A stretch of DNA of 64,000 nt from Sphingosinicella terrae (GTDB taxonomy: Bacteria; Pseudomonadota; Alphaproteobacteria; Sphingomonadales; Sphingomonadaceae): NCBI RefSeq assembly GCF_003347635.1, contig NZ_QDFY01000015.1, positions 20,713 through 84,712 on the forward strand, read 5' to 3'. The notes beneath the pieces were generated by a model. That model had not been told where the DNA came from and did no database searches. It was given only the letters and a program-made list of their open reading frames with translations. The position numbers and the translations under genes were made by a program. Position 1 is the first letter of the stretch. Each line of letters starts with the position of its first letter. Of this stretch, positions 9,167 to 21,109 are shown piece by piece.

Positions 9167-9472
9167 TTACCAGCTCGACTTGGTGAGGCCCGGGATCAGG
9201 CCCTTGTTGCCAAGCTCGCGCAGCATGACGCGCGACAGCTTGAACTTGCGATAATAAGCCCGTGAACGCCCGGTGAGCTCGCAGCGGTTGCGGACCCGGG
9301 TCGGGTTCGCGTTGCGCGGCAGCTCGGCCATCTTGAGGCGCGCGATCAGGCGCTCGGTGTCGTCGCGGGACTCGTCGTCCGCGATCGCCTTGAGCTTCGC
9401 ATACTGGCCGGCATATTTCTTCACCAGCTTCTTGCGACGCTCGTTCTTGTTGATCGAACTCAGTTTCGCCAT
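9167..9472 (-). CDS. rpsN: 30S ribosomal protein S14, zinc-free long form
   Basis: This 101-residue S14 lacks the CXXC pairs of the short zinc-binding paralogue and ends [24 protein letters not shown]. The conserved [17 protein letters not shown] segment identifies it. It sits between rplE and rpsH. Confidence 0.97.
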   Translation of the reverse strand: MAKLSSINKNERRKKLVKKYAGQYAKLKAIADDESRDDTERLIARLKMAELPRNANPTRVRNRCELTGRSRAYYRKFKLSRVMLRELGNKGLIPGLTKSSW

Positions 9473-9512
9473 GACTTAAGTTCTCTTCCTTCTCTCTCGA
9501 GCAGGGTCGGCC

Positions 9513-10094
9513 TCAGGCCGCCTGCTTCTGCTCCTGCTCGGCCGGGAACGGGAAGTTGAAGAGGCGCAGCAGCTCGCGCGCCTCGTCGTCCGTCTTCGCG
9601 GTCGTGGTGACGATGATGTCCATCCCGCGCACCTTGTCGATGCGGTCGTAGTTGATCTCCGGGAAGACGATCTGCTCGCGAAGGCCCATGGCATAGTTGC
9701 CCCGGCCGTCGAACGAGCGCGGATTGAGTCCGCGGAAGTCGCGAACGCGCGGCAGCGCGATCGTGACCAGCCGGTCCAGGAACTCGTACATGCGCTCCCG
9801 GCGCAGCGTGACCTTGACGCCGATCGGCATGCCTTCGCGCAGCTTGAACTGGGCGATCGACTTCTTCGCCTTGGTGATTACCGGCTTCTGGCCTGCGATC
9901 AGCTCCATCTCGGCGGCGGCGGTCTCGACGCGCTTCTTGTCCTGGGTCGCCTCGCCGACGCCCATGTTGAGGACGATCTTGTCGATCCGCGGGACCTCGA
10001 GCCGGTTCTTGTAACCGAACTTTTCGATCATCGCCTGGACGATGCGCTCGTCATAATCGCGCCTCAGGCGCGGCAGGTACTTGGCATCAGCCAT
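9513..10094 (-). CDS. rplE: 50S ribosomal protein L5
   Basis: Conserved L5 segments are [16 protein letters not shown], the [12 protein letters not shown] loop and the [16 protein letters not shown] region. The length of 193 residues includes a short Glu/Gln/Lys tail. It binds 5S rRNA. The start overlaps the end of rplX by eight bases. Confidence 0.97.
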   Translation of the reverse strand: MADAKYLPRLRRDYDERIVQAMIEKFGYKNRLEVPRIDKIVLNMGVGEATQDKKRVETAAAEMELIAGQKPVITKAKKSIAQFKLREGMPIGVKVTLRRERMYEFLDRLVTIALPRVRDFRGLNPRSFDGRGNYAMGLREQIVFPEINYDRIDKVRGMDIIVTTTAKTDDEARELLRLFNFPFPAEQEQKQAA

Positions 10095-10404
10095 TGATCA
10101 GCTCCCCGGACCGCACTGCGACGCGGACCTTCTTTCCCTCGCGCTCCTCGAAGCGGACGCGCGTCGGCTTGCCCGTCTTCGGATCCTCGAGCGCCACCTT
10201 GGACACGTGCAGCGGCGCCTCGCGGCGCTCGATGCCGCCCTGCGGATCGGCCTGGGTGGGCTTGCGGTGACGGGCGGCGACATTGACGCCGGACACCACC
10301 ACCTTGCCCTCCTTGGGCATCGACTTCACGACTTCGCCATGCTTGCCCTTGTCCTTGCCGGACAGGACCACGACGCGGTCGCCCTTCTTGATCTTCGCGG
10401 CCAT
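10087..10404 (-). CDS. rplX: 50S ribosomal protein L24
   Basis: The product is 105 residues beginning [21 protein letters not shown], the KOW motif that L24 uses in early 50S assembly. The ATG at 10404 shares one base with the rplN stop (TAATG). The reading frame is open far upstream of this ATG, but those codons belong to the rplN coding region in another frame. The 3' end overlaps rplE by eight bases. Confidence 0.96.
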   Translation of the reverse strand: MAAKIKKGDRVVVLSGKDKGKHGEVVKSMPKEGKVVVSGVNVAARHRKPTQADPQGGIERREAPLHVSKVALEDPKTGKPTRVRFEEREGKKVRVAVRSGELING

Positions 10405-10772
10405 TACAAAACCTCCGGCGCGAGACTGATGATCTTCATGTGCTTCTTCGCGCGCAGCTCGCGCACGACCGGGCCGAAGATGCGAGTGCCGATCGGCTCC
10501 TGGTTGTTGTTGACCAGGACCGCGGCGTTCGAATCGAAACGGATCGTCGAGCCGTCCGGACGATGGATGTCCTTGGCGGTGCGGACGATGACCGCCTTGT
10601 GGACGTCGCCCTTCTTGACGCGGCCGCGCGGGGCGGCCTCCTTGACGGAGACGACGATGATATCGCCGACACCGGCGAAGCGGCGCTTCGAGCCGCCCAG
10701 CACCTTGATGCACTGGACGCGCTTGGCGCCGCTATTGTCAGCGACGTCGAGGTTGGACTGCATCTGGATCAT
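10404..10772 (-). CDS. rplN: 50S ribosomal protein L14
   Basis: This 122-residue protein begins [19 protein letters not shown] and contains [13 protein letters not shown] and the C-terminal [17 protein letters not shown], all standard L14 landmarks. It is co-directional with rpsQ after an 85-base gap, which is long for this operon. Confidence 0.97.
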   Translation of the reverse strand: MIQMQSNLDVADNSGAKRVQCIKVLGGSKRRFAGVGDIIVVSVKEAAPRGRVKKGDVHKAVIVRTAKDIHRPDGSTIRFDSNAAVLVNNNQEPIGTRIFGPVVRELRAKKHMKIISLAPEVL

Positions 10773-10857
10773 CGATCCATTCCTTCTTCACTTCAACCGG
10801 AACGCGTCCGGCGATCAGCTTCAACATGCCGCCCCGGCGGACCGGAGCGTCTTACCC

Positions 10858-11178
10858 TCAGGCCTCGGCGCCTTCGGCCTCGACCTTCTCGGCGCGGGCC
10901 TTGTCGGCGGCCTTGGAACCGGCCTGCGAAGCGGCGGCGCCGGAATCGGCCGTGCCGATCACGCGCCAGGTCTTCAGCTTCGAGATCGGCCGGGTCTCCT
11001 CGATCCGGACGATCTGGCCTTCCTTGAACTCGTTGCCCTCGTCATGGGCGTGGTACTTCTTCGACCGCTTGATGATCTTGCCGTAGAGCGGGTGCTTCAC
11101 CCGCCGCTCGACACGCACCACCACCGTCTTGTCGGTCTTGTCGGACACGATCGTGCCGGTCAGGACGCGCTTGGGCAT
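10858..11178 (-). CDS. rpsQ: 30S ribosomal protein S17 with Ala/Lys tail
   Basis: The core [20 protein letters not shown] and [23 protein letters not shown] matches S17. The protein has 106 residues against 84 in E. coli. The surplus C-terminus is a low-complexity stretch rich in Ala, Lys and Glu, probably disordered. It follows rpmC by 12 bases. Confidence 0.96.
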   Translation of the reverse strand: MPKRVLTGTIVSDKTDKTVVVRVERRVKHPLYGKIIKRSKKYHAHDEGNEFKEGQIVRIEETRPISKLKTWRVIGTADSGAAASQAGSKAADKARAEKVEAEGAEA

Positions 11179-11190
11179 CTCGTCTTCTCC

Positions 11191-11400
11191 TTACGCCTTG
11201 GCCTGAGCGGCGCGGGCGCGTTCGTTCTGGAGCGTGCGGATGCGGGCGATGGTGCGGCGCACCTCGCGCACCCGCGACGGCTTCTCGATCTGGTTCGTCG
11301 CCGCCTGAAAGCGCAGGTTGAACTGCTCACGCTTCAGCTGCGCCAGCTCCTCCCCGAGCTGATCGTCGCTGCGGCTGCGAAGGTCTTCAGTGTTGGCCAT
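11191..11400 (-). CDS. rpmC: 50S ribosomal protein L29
   Basis: This 69-residue helical protein contains [17 protein letters not shown] and [14 protein letters not shown], the L29 signature. L29 lies near the peptide exit tunnel and helps dock trigger factor and SRP. It is separated from rplP by two bases. Confidence 0.96.
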   Translation of the reverse strand: MANTEDLRSRSDDQLGEELAQLKREQFNLRFQAATNQIEKPSRVREVRRTIARIRTLQNERARAAQAKA

Positions 11401-11402
11401 GA

Positions 11403-11834
11403 TCAGGCGTCCTCAAGCAGCGATTCGCCAAGGCGGGCGACCACCTTGGTCTTGATGGGCAGCTTCTCCGCGGCGCGCTCGAACGCGGCCTTGGCGAGCG
11501 GACCGGGGATTCCGTCCAGCTCGAACAGGATCCGACCCGGCTTCACCCGCGCTGCCCAATATTCAGGGCTGCCCTTGCCCGAGCCCATGCGGACCTCGGC
11601 CGGCTTCGACGAGATCGGCAGATCCGGGAAGATGCGGATCCACAAACGCCCCTGGCGCTTGATGTGGCGGGTGATCGCGCGGCGAGCCGCCTCGATCTGG
11701 CGCGCCGTGATCCGCTCCGGCTCCATCGCCTTGAGGCCGTAGGCGCCGAAGTTCAGCGCCGTGCCGCCCTTGGCATCGCCATGGATACGGCCCTTGTGGG
11801 CCTTGCGGAACTTGGTGCGTTTGGGTTGCAGCAT
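11403..11834 (-). CDS. rplP: 50S ribosomal protein L16
   Basis: L16 (143 residues) is recognised from [16 protein letters not shown], the [18 protein letters not shown] segment [18 protein letters not shown] and the C-terminal KLPIKTKVV. It shapes the A-site side of the peptidyl transferase region. It follows rpsC by 20 bases. Confidence 0.97.
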   Translation of the reverse strand: MLQPKRTKFRKAHKGRIHGDAKGGTALNFGAYGLKAMEPERITARQIEAARRAITRHIKRQGRLWIRIFPDLPISSKPAEVRMGSGKGSPEYWAARVKPGRILFELDGIPGPLAKAAFERAAEKLPIKTKVVARLGESLLEDA

Positions 11835-11854
11835 TGTTCTCTATCCCAATGAGC

Positions 11855-12550
11855 TCAGCGGGCCGGACGGACGCCGGAGGTTTGAGCCTCCATCATCAGC
11901 CGGTCCTGGGCGAGCGGATCGTGGCCCAGGATCTCGCCCTTGAAGATCCAGACCTTGACGCCGCAGACGCCATAGGCGGTGTGTGCGGTAGCCTCGGCAT
12001 AGTCGACGTTGGCGCGCAGCGTATGCAGCGGAACGCGGCCTTCGCGATACCATTCGGTCCGGGCGATCTCGGCGCCGCCGAGCCGTCCCGAACATGTAAT
12101 GCGGATTCCTTCCGCGCCAAGGCGCAGCGCCGACTGGACGGCGCGCTTCATGGCCCGGCGGAACGCGACGCGGCGCTCGAGTTGGTCGGCGACACCCTGC
12201 GCGACCAGCCGCGAGTCGATCTCCGGCTTGCGGATCTCGACGATGTTGAGGCTGACGTCGGACGAGGTCATCGCGCCGAGCTGCTTGCGGAGCTTCTCGA
12301 TGTCGGCGCCCTTCTTGCCGATGATCACGCCGGGGCGCGCCGCATAGATGGAGACGCGGCACAGCTTGGCCGGACGCTCGATCACCACCTTGGAGATGGC
12401 CGCCTGCGGCAGCGCCTCCATGATGAAGCGGCGGATCTTGAGATCCTCGAGCAGCAGCCGGCCGTAATCGTCGCCTTCGGCGAACCAGCGGCTGTCCCAG
12501 GTCCGGTTGATCTGCAGCCTGAGGCCGATCGGAGAGGATTTCTGACCCAT
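11855..12550 (-). CDS. rpsC: 30S ribosomal protein S3
   Basis: This 231-residue protein begins [12 protein letters not shown] and carries the KH-domain loop [14 protein letters not shown] (GKKG) that contacts RNA. The C-terminal domain includes [20 protein letters not shown]. It helps form the mRNA entry tunnel with helicase activity. It is two bases from rplV. Confidence 0.97.
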   Translation of the reverse strand: MGQKSSPIGLRLQINRTWDSRWFAEGDDYGRLLLEDLKIRRFIMEALPQAAISKVVIERPAKLCRVSIYAARPGVIIGKKGADIEKLRKQLGAMTSSDVSLNIVEIRKPEIDSRLVAQGVADQLERRVAFRRAMKRAVQSALRLGAEGIRITCSGRLGGAEIARTEWYREGRVPLHTLRANVDYAEATAHTAYGVCGVKVWIFKGEILGHDPLAQDRLMMEAQTSGVRPAR

Positions 12551-12552
12551 GC

Positions 12553-12930
12553 TTACGCTTCCTGCTGCTCGCGGACGACGATGCGCACGCGGCTGAACGG
12601 TTTGACGATCCGGGCCGAGCGGCCGCGGGCCCGCGGGTTCCAGCGCTTCATCGACAGGCTCTTGCCGACGCTGGCCTCCGCGACGACGAGGCTGTCGACG
12701 TCGAGATTGTGGTTGTTCTCGGCATTGGCGATCGCCGAGGCGAGCACCTTCCTGACGTCGCGCGCCATCGCCTTGGGCGAGAAGGTGAGGATGCTGAGCG
12801 CCTCCTCGGCCTTCTTGCCGCGGATCAGGCCGGCGACGAGGTTGAGCTTCTGCGCCGAGCCGCGGATCTGCGTGCCGACGGCGAGCGCCTCGTTCTCGGC
12901 GACCCGGCGGGGAGCCTTTTCCTTGCCCAT
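12553..12930 (-). CDS. rplV: 50S ribosomal protein L22
   Basis: Landmarks are [17 protein letters not shown] and the beta-hairpin region [19 protein letters not shown], which lines the peptide exit tunnel and is where macrolide-resistance changes occur in other species. At 125 residues it is slightly longer than the 110 of E. coli because of its N-terminus. Confidence 0.96.
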   Translation of the reverse strand: MGKEKAPRRVAENEALAVGTQIRGSAQKLNLVAGLIRGKKAEEALSILTFSPKAMARDVRKVLASAIANAENNHNLDVDSLVVAEASVGKSLSMKRWNPRARGRSARIVKPFSRVRIVVREQQEA

Positions 12931-12933
12931 GGC

Positions 12934-13209
12934 TTACCTCTTGCCCTTGCGGTCGGCGGCGTGGCCCGGGAAGAAGCGGGTCGGTGCAAACTCGCCGAGC
13001 TTCATTCCGACCATGTCCTCGTTCACCGAAACGGGAACGAACTTGCGGCCGTTATAGACATTGAACGTGAGCCCGACGAACTGCGGAAGGATGGTGGAGC
13101 GACGCGACCAGGTCTTGATCGGGGCGCGGCCACCGGCTTCCTGCGCCGTCTCTGCCTTCTTCAGCAGCGACAGCTCGACGAACGGACCTTTCCAGACGGA
13201 GCGGGCCAT
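12934..13209 (-). CDS. rpsS: 30S ribosomal protein S19
   Basis: The 91-residue protein begins [20 protein letters not shown] and contains [22 protein letters not shown], both diagnostic of S19. It is part of the 30S head with S13. Three bases separate it from rplB. Confidence 0.97.
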   Translation of the reverse strand: MARSVWKGPFVELSLLKKAETAQEAGGRAPIKTWSRRSTILPQFVGLTFNVYNGRKFVPVSVNEDMVGMKLGEFAPTRFFPGHAADRKGKR

Positions 13210-13212
13210 CTC

Positions 13213-14049
13213 TTACCTCTTCTTCTTCGCGTGACGCGAACGGATGATCATCTTGTCCGTCGCCTTGTTCTTGCGGGTCCGGGCGCCCTTGGTCGGCTTG
13301 CCCCACGGCGTGACCGGATGGCGGCCGCCCGATGTGCGGCCTTCGCCGCCGCCGTGCGGGTGGTCGACCGGGTTCTTGGCGACGCCACGGGTGAGCGGAC
13401 GCTTGCCCATCCAGCGGCTGCGGCCGGCCTTGGCGAAGTTCTGGTTCTGGTTGTCCGGGTTCGACACCGCGCCGACCGTCGCCATGCAGTCGGAGCGGAT
13501 GTAGCGCTGCTCGCCCGAGTTCAGCCGGACGATGACCATGCCGCGGTCGCGACCGACGACCTGGACATAGGTGCCGGCGGAGCGGGCGATCTGGCCGCCC
13601 TTGCCCGGCTTCATCTCGACATTGTGGACGATGGTGCCGACCGGCATCTGGCCCAGCTCCATCGCATTGCCCGGCTTCACGTCGACCTTGCGGCCGGCGA
13701 CGATGCTGTCGCCCGGCCCGAGCCGCTGCGGCGCCAGGATGTAGGCGAGCTCGCCATCCTCATACTTGACCAGCGCGATGAAGGCGGTGCGGTTCGGATC
13801 ATATTCGAGCCGCTCGACGGTGGCCGGCATGTCCCACTTGCGACGCTTGAAGTCGATATAGCGGTACTTCTGCTTGTGGCCGCCGGCGATGCCGCGCGAC
13901 GTCACATGGCCCTTGTTGTTGCGGCCGCCGGTCTTGCGCTTGCCCTCGGTCAGCGCCTTCACCGGCTTGCCCTTCCAGAGCGCCGACTTGTCGACCAGGA
14001 TCAGGCCGCGCTGCGACGAGGTGGTCGGGTTGTACTGCTTGAGTGCCAT
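13213..14049 (-). CDS. rplB: 50S ribosomal protein L2
   Basis: L2 (278 residues) shows [19 protein letters not shown] and the C-terminal [20 protein letters not shown] loop. That loop contains the His essential for peptidyl transferase centre assembly. The normal length and tight spacing to rplW and rpsS support the call. Confidence 0.98.
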   Translation of the reverse strand: MALKQYNPTTSSQRGLILVDKSALWKGKPVKALTEGKRKTGGRNNKGHVTSRGIAGGHKQKYRYIDFKRRKWDMPATVERLEYDPNRTAFIALVKYEDGELAYILAPQRLGPGDSIVAGRKVDVKPGNAMELGQMPVGTIVHNVEMKPGKGGQIARSAGTYVQVVGRDRGMVIVRLNSGEQRYIRSDCMATVGAVSNPDNQNQNFAKAGRSRWMGKRPLTRGVAKNPVDHPHGGGEGRTSGGRHPVTPWGKPTKGARTRKNKATDKMIIRSRHAKKKR

Positions 14050-14059
14050 TGCTCTCGCC

Positions 14060-14383
14060 TCAGATACCGGTGGTGACGTCGATCGACTGGCCCTCGGCCA
14101 GCGTCACGATCGCCTTCTTGACGTCCGAGCGCACATAGGGCCGGCCCTTCCAGCGCTTGGTCTTGCCCTTGGTCGTGATCGTATTGATCCCGACCACGCT
14201 GACGCCGAACAGCGCCTCGACGGCCGCCTTGATCTGCGGCTTGGTGGAGCGCGGGGCGACCTTGAAGACGACCGCATTATGCTCGGAGAGCAGGGTCGAC
14301 TTCTCGGTGATGTGCGGGCTCAGCACGACATCGTAATGGCTGATGTCGACCGCGCCCTGCGCCTGCTTCTTCGCCTTAGCCAT
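14060..14383 (-). CDS. rplW: 50S ribosomal protein L23
   Basis: This 107-residue protein contains [13 protein letters not shown] and [22 protein letters not shown], characteristic of L23, which surrounds the tunnel exit and binds SRP and trigger factor. Its start overlaps the rplD stop by eight bases. Confidence 0.97.
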   Translation of the reverse strand: MAKAKKQAQGAVDISHYDVVLSPHITEKSTLLSEHNAVVFKVAPRSTKPQIKAAVEALFGVSVVGINTITTKGKTKRWKGRPYVRSDVKKAIVTLAEGQSIDVTTGI

Positions 14384-15005
14384 TGAACCGGGCCTCCAGC
14401 TTCTCGACCGCGGCGCGGGTCAGCACCAGAGTCTCGTGATTGAGAATGTCGTAGACGTTCGCCCCGACCGCCGGCAGCAGGTTGATCTCGCGCAGGTTCG
14501 CCGAAGCGTTGGCGAAGCCGACATTGAGCGCGTCGCCGTCGATCACCAGCGCGTTCTTGCCGAGCCCGAGCTTGCCGAGCTGCGCCTTCAGCGCCGCCGT
14601 CTTGGCTTCCTGAAGATCGAGATTGTCGAGCACGATCAGATTGCCGTCCTTCGCCTTGGCCGACAGCGCCATGCGCAGGCCGAGGGCGCGGATCTTCTTG
14701 TTCAGCGACGGGTTGAAATCGCGGACACGCGGACCGTGCGCCTTGCCGCCGCCGACGAAGATCGGAGCGCGGCGGTCGCCGTGACGGGCGGTGCCGCCGC
14801 CCTTCTGGCGGCCGAACTTCTTGCCGGTCCGGGCGACGTCGCTGCGCTCGCGGGCGGCGCGGGCAGTGCCGCGGCGCTTCTCGAGCTGCCAGGTGACGAC
14901 GCGGTGGAGGATGTCGCCGCGCGGCTCGACGCCGAATACGGCGTCGTTCAATTCGATGTCGCCGCCCTTGCCGCCGGCATCGAGGGTCTGAACCTTGACC
15001 TTCAT
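14376..15005 (-). CDS. rplD: 50S ribosomal protein L4
   Basis: L4 (209 residues) is identified by the tunnel-loop segment [23 protein letters not shown] and [18 protein letters not shown] text [19 protein letters not shown]. In E. coli L4 autoregulates the S10 operon through the leader. Whether that happens here is unknown, although the rpsJ leader contains a strong hairpin. Confidence 0.97.
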   Translation of the reverse strand: MKVKVQTLDAGGKGGDIELNDAVFGVEPRGDILHRVVTWQLEKRRGTARAARERSDVARTGKKFGRQKGGGTARHGDRRAPIFVGGGKAHGPRVRDFNPSLNKKIRALGLRMALSAKAKDGNLIVLDNLDLQEAKTAALKAQLGKLGLGKNALVIDGDALNVGFANASANLREINLLPAVGANVYDILNHETLVLTRAAVEKLEARFNG

Positions 15006-15008
15006 GAC

Positions 15009-15767
15009 TTAGCCTTCCTGGCCTTCGGTGGCCTCGGCCGCGACTTCGGTCTCGGCCGGAGTCTCGGCGGGCGCCTCGTTATTGGCGTTGGCGGCCTGCT
15101 TCAGGCCGGCGGGGTAAGGCAGGTTCTCCGGCCGCGCCACCTTGACGGCGTCGCGGACGAGGAGCCAGCTGCCCTTGTGGCCCGGCACCGAGCCACGGAC
15201 GAAGATGAGGCCGCGCTCGTTGTCGGTGCGGACGACCTCGAGATTCTGCTGGGTGCGATTGCGCGCGCCCATATGGCCGGCCATCTTCTTGTTCTTGAAG
15301 ACGCGGCCCGGATCCTGGCGGTTGCCGGTGGAGCCGTGCGAGCGGTGCGAAACCGAAACGCCGTGGGTGGCGCGAAGGCCGCTGAAACCCCAGCGCTTCA
15401 TCGCGCCGGCAAAGCCCTTGCCCTGGGTGACGCCCGAGACGTCGACCAGCTGGCCGGCGACGAAATGGTCGGCGGAGAGCTCGGCGCCGACGTCGAGGAG
15501 CGCATCCTCGGCGACGCGGAACTCCACCAGCCGGGCCTTGGGCTCGACCTCGGCCTTGCCGAAATGGCCGCGCTCGGGCTTGCTCAGATTCTTCGCCTTG
15601 GCCGTGCCGGCACCGAGCTGGACGGCGGTGTAGCCGTCACGCTCCGTCTCGCGGCGGCCGACGACCTGGACACCGTCGAGCGCGAGAACGGTCACCGGCA
15701 CGTGCCGGCCGTCCTCCTGAAACAAGCGGGTCATCCCCACCTTCTTGGCGATCACGCCAGTGCGCAT
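15009..15767 (-). CDS. rplC: 50S ribosomal protein L3 with acidic C-terminal tail
   Basis: The family core includes [13 protein letters not shown], the [33 protein letters not shown] loop ([18 protein letters not shown] being diagnostic) and [10 protein letters not shown]. The protein is 252 residues against 209 in E. coli. The last 30 or so residues are rich in Ala, Glu and Thr and look disordered. The 308-base gap to rpsJ is the largest in the superoperon and is occupied by palindromic repeats. Confidence 0.97.
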   Translation of the reverse strand: MRTGVIAKKVGMTRLFQEDGRHVPVTVLALDGVQVVGRRETERDGYTAVQLGAGTAKAKNLSKPERGHFGKAEVEPKARLVEFRVAEDALLDVGAELSADHFVAGQLVDVSGVTQGKGFAGAMKRWGFSGLRATHGVSVSHRSHGSTGNRQDPGRVFKNKKMAGHMGARNRTQQNLEVVRTDNERGLIFVRGSVPGHKGSWLLVRDAVKVARPENLPYPAGLKQAANANNEAPAETPAETEVAAEATEGQEG

Positions 15768-15842
15768 GATCCAAACTCCTATGACAGAGGCCCCGCGGGA
15801 CCATCCCGGGGGGCGTGTTCAAGCCCATCAAAACGATGCGTG

Positions 15843-15907
15843 CCCCGCCTGGGCTCATGCTCCGCATCAGCGAAGCGGCGGGGACGCAGCCGGGAGCGAG
15901 GCTCCCG
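15843..15907. repeat. two additional inverted repeats in the rplC-rpsJ gap
   Basis: CCCCGCC (15843-15849) pairs with GGCGGGG (15877-15883), and CGGGAGC-gag-GCTCCCG (15891-15907) is a perfect 7-bp hairpin. With the element at 15940-16013 they fill the 308-base gap between rplC and rpsJ. No gene was found in that gap. Confidence 0.55.
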
Positions 15908-15939
15908 CGGTATCCCTGCTTGGGTCCGAAAACCCTTCC

Positions 15940-16013
15940 GTCATTCCGGCGAAAGCCGGAAGCTCCCTTCCTTCAGCAGGAAGAAGAGAGATCCTGGCTT
16001 CCGCCAGGATGAC
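15940..16013. repeat. 74-bp composite three-hairpin repeat with inverted ends
   Basis: The element starts GTCAT and ends ATGAC, which are inverted repeats. Inside are TTCCGGC-gaaa-GCCGGAA (15944-15961), CTTCCT-tcagc-AGGAAG (15967-15983) and ATCCTGGC-ttcc-GCCAGGAT (15991-16010). This layout matches the widespread intergenic repeats of sphingomonads and relatives that begin GTCAT and end ATGAC. It lies inside the S10 operon transcript, upstream of rplC. Confidence 0.75.
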
Positions 16014-16075
16014 GATGAAGAACGGCCGCAGCCCCTCTCCACCAGACCCCGACCTTCGCCGGGGGTTAAGCCCGC

Positions 16076-16387
16076 TTAAGCGAGCTTGATCTCCACGTCG
16101 ACGCCGGCGGCGAGGTCGAGCTTCATCAGCGCGTCGACCGTCTGCGGCGTCGGCTGCACGATGTCGAGCAGCCTCTTGTAGGTGCGCACCTCGAACTGCT
16201 CGCGCGACTTCTTGTCGATGTGCGGCGAGCGGTTGACGGTGAACTTCTCGATCCGCGTCGGCAGCGGAATGGGGCCGCGAATGAGCGCGCCGGTACGGCG
16301 GGCCGTATCGGCGATGTCGCCGGTCGCCTGATCGAGCACACGATGATCGAACGCCTTCAGGCGAATGCGGATATTCTGCGTTTCCAT
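16076..16387 (-). CDS. rpsJ: 30S ribosomal protein S10 (NusE)
   Basis: S10 (103 residues) begins [19 protein letters not shown] and contains [29 protein letters not shown], the highly conserved NusB-binding and rRNA-binding segment. It is the first gene of the S10 portion, lying 173 bases downstream of tuf. Confidence 0.97.
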   Translation of the reverse strand: METQNIRIRLKAFDHRVLDQATGDIADTARRTGALIRGPIPLPTRIEKFTVNRSPHIDKKSREQFEVRTYKRLLDIVQPTPQTVDALMKLDLAAGVDVEIKLA

Positions 16388-16409
16388 TCCAACTTACCGA
16401 TGCGAAAGA

Positions 16410-16437
16410 GCCGGCCTTCGCTGAAGCTTCGGCCGGC
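16410..16437 (-). promoter_or_regulatory. hairpin in the rpsJ leader
   Basis: GCCGGCC (16410-16416) and GGCCGGC (16431-16437) form a perfect 7-bp stem 23 bases upstream of the rpsJ start codon, with GAAGCTTC inside the loop. It could be an S10-leader regulatory structure or a pause hairpin. No known L4-target sequence was recognised. Confidence 0.4.
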
Positions 16438-16515
16438 ATGCCGGCCCGAGCCTCGACGAGGCTTAAACATTACCAAATTCTGGCGCTTGTCCGCTGCAGC
16501 CAGAGGCGAAAGCGG

Positions 16516-16549
16516 AAGCCGCCCGAATCTCTTCAGACCCGGGCGGCTT
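16516..16549 (-). terminator. candidate terminator or attenuator downstream of tuf
   Basis: AAGCCGCCCG (16516-16525) pairs perfectly with CGGGCGGCTT (16540-16549), a 10-bp stem with a 14-base loop starting 11 bases after the tuf stop codon. The following RNA is CCGCTTTCGCC, not a true U-tract, so termination may be partial. Confidence 0.45.
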
Positions 16550-16559
16550 GCGCCCTATA

Positions 16560-17750
16560 TTACTTCGTGATCTCGGCGACAACCCCTGCGCCGACGGTCC
16601 GGCCGCCTTCGCGGATGGCGAAGCGCAGGCCCTGGTCCATGGCGATCGGGGCGATCAGCTTGACGCCCAGGTTCACGTTGTCGCCGGGCATGACCATCTC
16701 GGTGCCCTCCGGCAGCTCCACCTCGCCCGTCACGTCGGTCGTGCGGAAGTAGAACTGGGGACGGTAGTTGGCGAAGAACGGCGTGTGACGGCCACCCTCC
16801 TCCTTCGAGAGGACATAGACCTCGGCCTTGAAGTCGGTGTGCGGGGTGATCGAGCCCGGCTTGGCCAGGACCTGGCCGCGCTCGACCTCGTCACGGCCAA
16901 CGCCGCGGAGCAGCGCACCGATATTGTCGCCCGCCTGGCCCTGGTCGAGCAGCTTGCGGAACATTTCGACGCCGGTGACGACCGTCTTCTGGGTGTCGCG
17001 GATGCCGACGATCTCGACTTCCTCGCCGACCTTGACGATGCCGGTCTCGACGCGGCCGGTGACGACGGTGCCGCGGCCCGAGATCGAGAACACGTCCTCG
17101 ATCGGCATCAGGAACGGACGGTCGAGCGGACGCTCCGGCTGCGGAATGTAATCGTCGACCGCCTTCATCAGCTCCAGGATGGCGTCGTGGCCCATCTTGG
17201 CGTCCTTGTCCTCGAGCGCGGCGAGCGCCGAGCCCTTGACGATCGGAATGTCGTCGCCCGGGAAGTCGTAGGACGAGAGCAGCTCGCGGATCTCGAGCTC
17301 GACGAGCTCGAGCAGCTCCTCGTCGTCGACCTGGTCGACCTTGTTCATGAACACGACCAGCGCCGGCACGCCGACCTGGCGGGCGAGCAGGATGTGCTCG
17401 CGGGTCTGCGGCATCGGGCCGTCGGCGGCCGACACGACCAGGATCGCACCGTCCATCTGGGCGGCGCCGGTGATCATGTTCTTCACATAGTCGGCGTGGC
17501 CGGGGCAATCGACGTGGGCGTAGTGGCGCGCCTCGGTCTCATACTCGACGTGAGCGGTCGAGATGGTGATGCCGCGCTCGCGCTCTTCCGGCGCCTTGTC
17601 GATATTGTCGTAGCTGGTGAAGGTCGCGCCGCCGGTCTCGGCGAGCACCTTGGTGATCGCCGCGGTCAGCGAGGTCTTGCCATGGTCGACGTGACCGATG
17701 GTGCCGATGTTGCAGTGCGGCTTCGTCCGCTCAAACTTAGCTTTCGCCAT
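16560..17750 (-). CDS. tuf: elongation factor Tu
   Basis: EF-Tu delivers aminoacyl-tRNA to the ribosome in a GTP-dependent cycle. Its 396 residues include G1 GHVDHGKT, switch [12 protein letters not shown]4 NKVD and the domain 2/3 sequence [11 protein letters not shown]. The position between fusA and rpsJ is standard for the str operon. Many proteobacteria have a second tuf elsewhere; only one lies in this window. Confidence 0.98.
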   Translation of the reverse strand: MAKAKFERTKPHCNIGTIGHVDHGKTSLTAAITKVLAETGGATFTSYDNIDKAPEERERGITISTAHVEYETEARHYAHVDCPGHADYVKNMITGAAQMDGAILVVSAADGPMPQTREHILLARQVGVPALVVFMNKVDQVDDEELLELVELEIRELLSSYDFPGDDIPIVKGSALAALEDKDAKMGHDAILELMKAVDDYIPQPERPLDRPFLMPIEDVFSISGRGTVVTGRVETGIVKVGEEVEIVGIRDTQKTVVTGVEMFRKLLDQGQAGDNIGALLRGVGRDEVERGQVLAKPGSITPHTDFKAEVYVLSKEEGGRHTPFFANYRPQFYFRTTDVTGEVELPEGTEMVMPGDNVNLGVKLIAPIAMDQGLRFAIREGGRTVGAGVVAEITK

Positions 17751-17795
17751 TTTCCCTAACCTCGTTTCTGGTGTTCACTTCATTCCGGCAGCCGC

Positions 17796-19871
<2,076 letters not shown>

Positions 19872-19915
19872 GTCTTGTCTCCAGGGCCGGGGTCCGGCCC
19901 GGCGTTAGAATTGTC

Positions 19916-20386
19916 TTACCAGCGGTAATGCGAGAAGGCGCGATTGGCTTCGGCCATGCGGTGCGTGTCCTCGCGCTTCTTGACCGCGTTGCCGCGATTG
20001 TTCGAAGCGTCGAGCAGCTCGCCCGACAGGCGGCCGGCCATGGTCTTCTCCGAGCGGGCGCGCGCCGCCGAGATCAGCCAGCGGATGGCGAGCGCCTGTG
20101 CGCGCTCCGGGCGAACCTCGACCGGCACCTGGTAGGTCGCGCCGCCGACGCGGCGGGAGCGGACCTCGATGCCCGGCTTCACGTTGTTGAGCGCGTCGTG
20201 GAACACGCCGATCGGCTCCTTCTTGGCGCGGGCCTCGACATTGTCGAGGGCGCCGTAGACGATGCCTTCGGCGACCGACTTCTTGCCGTCGAGCATGACG
20301 CTGTTCATGAACTTCGACAGGACGATGTCCCCGAACTTCGGATCGGGAAGGATTTCGCGCTTCTCTGGGCGGCGGCGACGGGACAT
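19916..20386 (-). CDS. rpsG: 30S ribosomal protein S7
   Basis: This 156-residue protein begins [20 protein letters not shown] and contains [18 protein letters not shown], the S7 signature. In E. coli S7 is the translational repressor of the str operon. The rpsL-rpsG gap here is 60 bases, shorter than in E. coli. Confidence 0.97.
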   Translation of the reverse strand: MSRRRRPEKREILPDPKFGDIVLSKFMNSVMLDGKKSVAEGIVYGALDNVEARAKKEPIGVFHDALNNVKPGIEVRSRRVGGATYQVPVEVRPERAQALAIRWLISAARARSEKTMAGRLSGELLDASNNRGNAVKKREDTHRMAEANRAFSHYRW

Positions 20387-20446
20387 GGGGTAGCTTTCCT
20401 TTCTCTTCAGCCTGGTCCGGAACCCGTCCGGGGCTTACTCGCGCGG

Positions 20447-20818
20447 TTATTTCGGGCGCTTGGCGCCGTACTTGGAACGGGACTGGCGGCGGTCCTTCAC
20501 ACCCTGGGTGTCGAGGACGCCGCGAAGGACGTGGTAGCGCACGCCGGGCAGATCGCGCACGCGGCCGCCGCGGATGAGGACGACGCTATGCTCCTGAAGG
20601 TTGTGCCCTTCGCCGGGAATGTAGCTGATCACCTCGCGCTGGTTGGTCAGGCGGACCTTGGCGACCTTGCGAAGCGCCGAGTTCGGCTTCTTCGGAGTGG
20701 TGGTGTAGACGCGCGTGCAGACGCCCCTCTTCTGGGGATTCTGCTCCATCGCGGGAACCTTGGATTTCGCCTTCTGCGGCTCCCGACCCTTGCGGATCAG
20801 CTGGTTGATCGTCGGCAT
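20447..20818 (-). CDS. rpsL: 30S ribosomal protein S12 (Arg at position 88)
   Basis: S12 (123 residues) starts [15 protein letters not shown] and contains the decoding loops [12 protein letters not shown] and [20 protein letters not shown]. The ATG at 20818 is preferred, with AAGGG five bases upstream; a GTG at 20830 would add four residues. Residue 88 is Arg where E. coli and most bacteria have Lys. In mycobacteria and others the Lys88Arg change gives streptomycin resistance. It is the promoter-proximal gene of the superoperon. Confidence 0.97.
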   Translation of the reverse strand: MPTINQLIRKGREPQKAKSKVPAMEQNPQKRGVCTRVYTTTPKKPNSALRKVAKVRLTNQREVISYIPGEGHNLQEHSVVLIRGGRVRDLPGVRYHVLRGVLDTQGVKDRRQSRSKYGAKRPK

Positions 20819-20991
20819 GAAGCCCTTCACTTCCTTCAGTTACTCTACCGCGACGCCAGAATGCGCAAAGGACCCGGCGGCCCTGTCGGCCCCCCAGGCC
20901 TTTGCATACGCGCAGCAGTGTTCAGCTCTAAATGCGCCCGTCACGAGACAGCGTCTGGCTTGTCAGCCACCACCAGCCCCGGGCGCGGCGG

Positions 20992-21020
20992 CCTATAACC
21001 GCCGAGCCGATATGGGTCAA
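20992..21020 (-). promoter_or_regulatory. sigma-70-like promoter of the str-S10-spc superoperon
   Basis: On the minus strand TTGACC (21015-21020) and TATAGG (20992-20997) are separated by exactly 17 bases. Transcription would start near 20985, leaving a leader of about 165 nucleotides before rpsL. The 290-base region between rpsL and the next gene holds no other gene. Confidence 0.7.
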
Positions 21021-21109
21021 CGGGGGAAGTTTGCAAGGGGGCCGAAGCGGCGGTGCGCGCGGCATCGGCCGACCTTCTTCATCGCCTGCCAAAGGCTCCC
21101 GGGCAAGGC

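Noticed and set aside
12709..14076. Long plus-strand open frame opposite rplV-rpsS-rplB
   Set aside because: Antisense shadow of highly conserved ribosomal genes; composition is typical of GC-rich antisense frames.
15768..16075. A hidden gene in the rplC-rpsJ gap
   Set aside because: Possible frames are short, overlap hairpins and lack ribosome sites; the palindromic repeats explain the sequence.
16548..17759. A 403-codon plus-strand frame opposite tuf
   Set aside because: EF-Tu is certain on the other strand; the frame is a codon-bias artefact.
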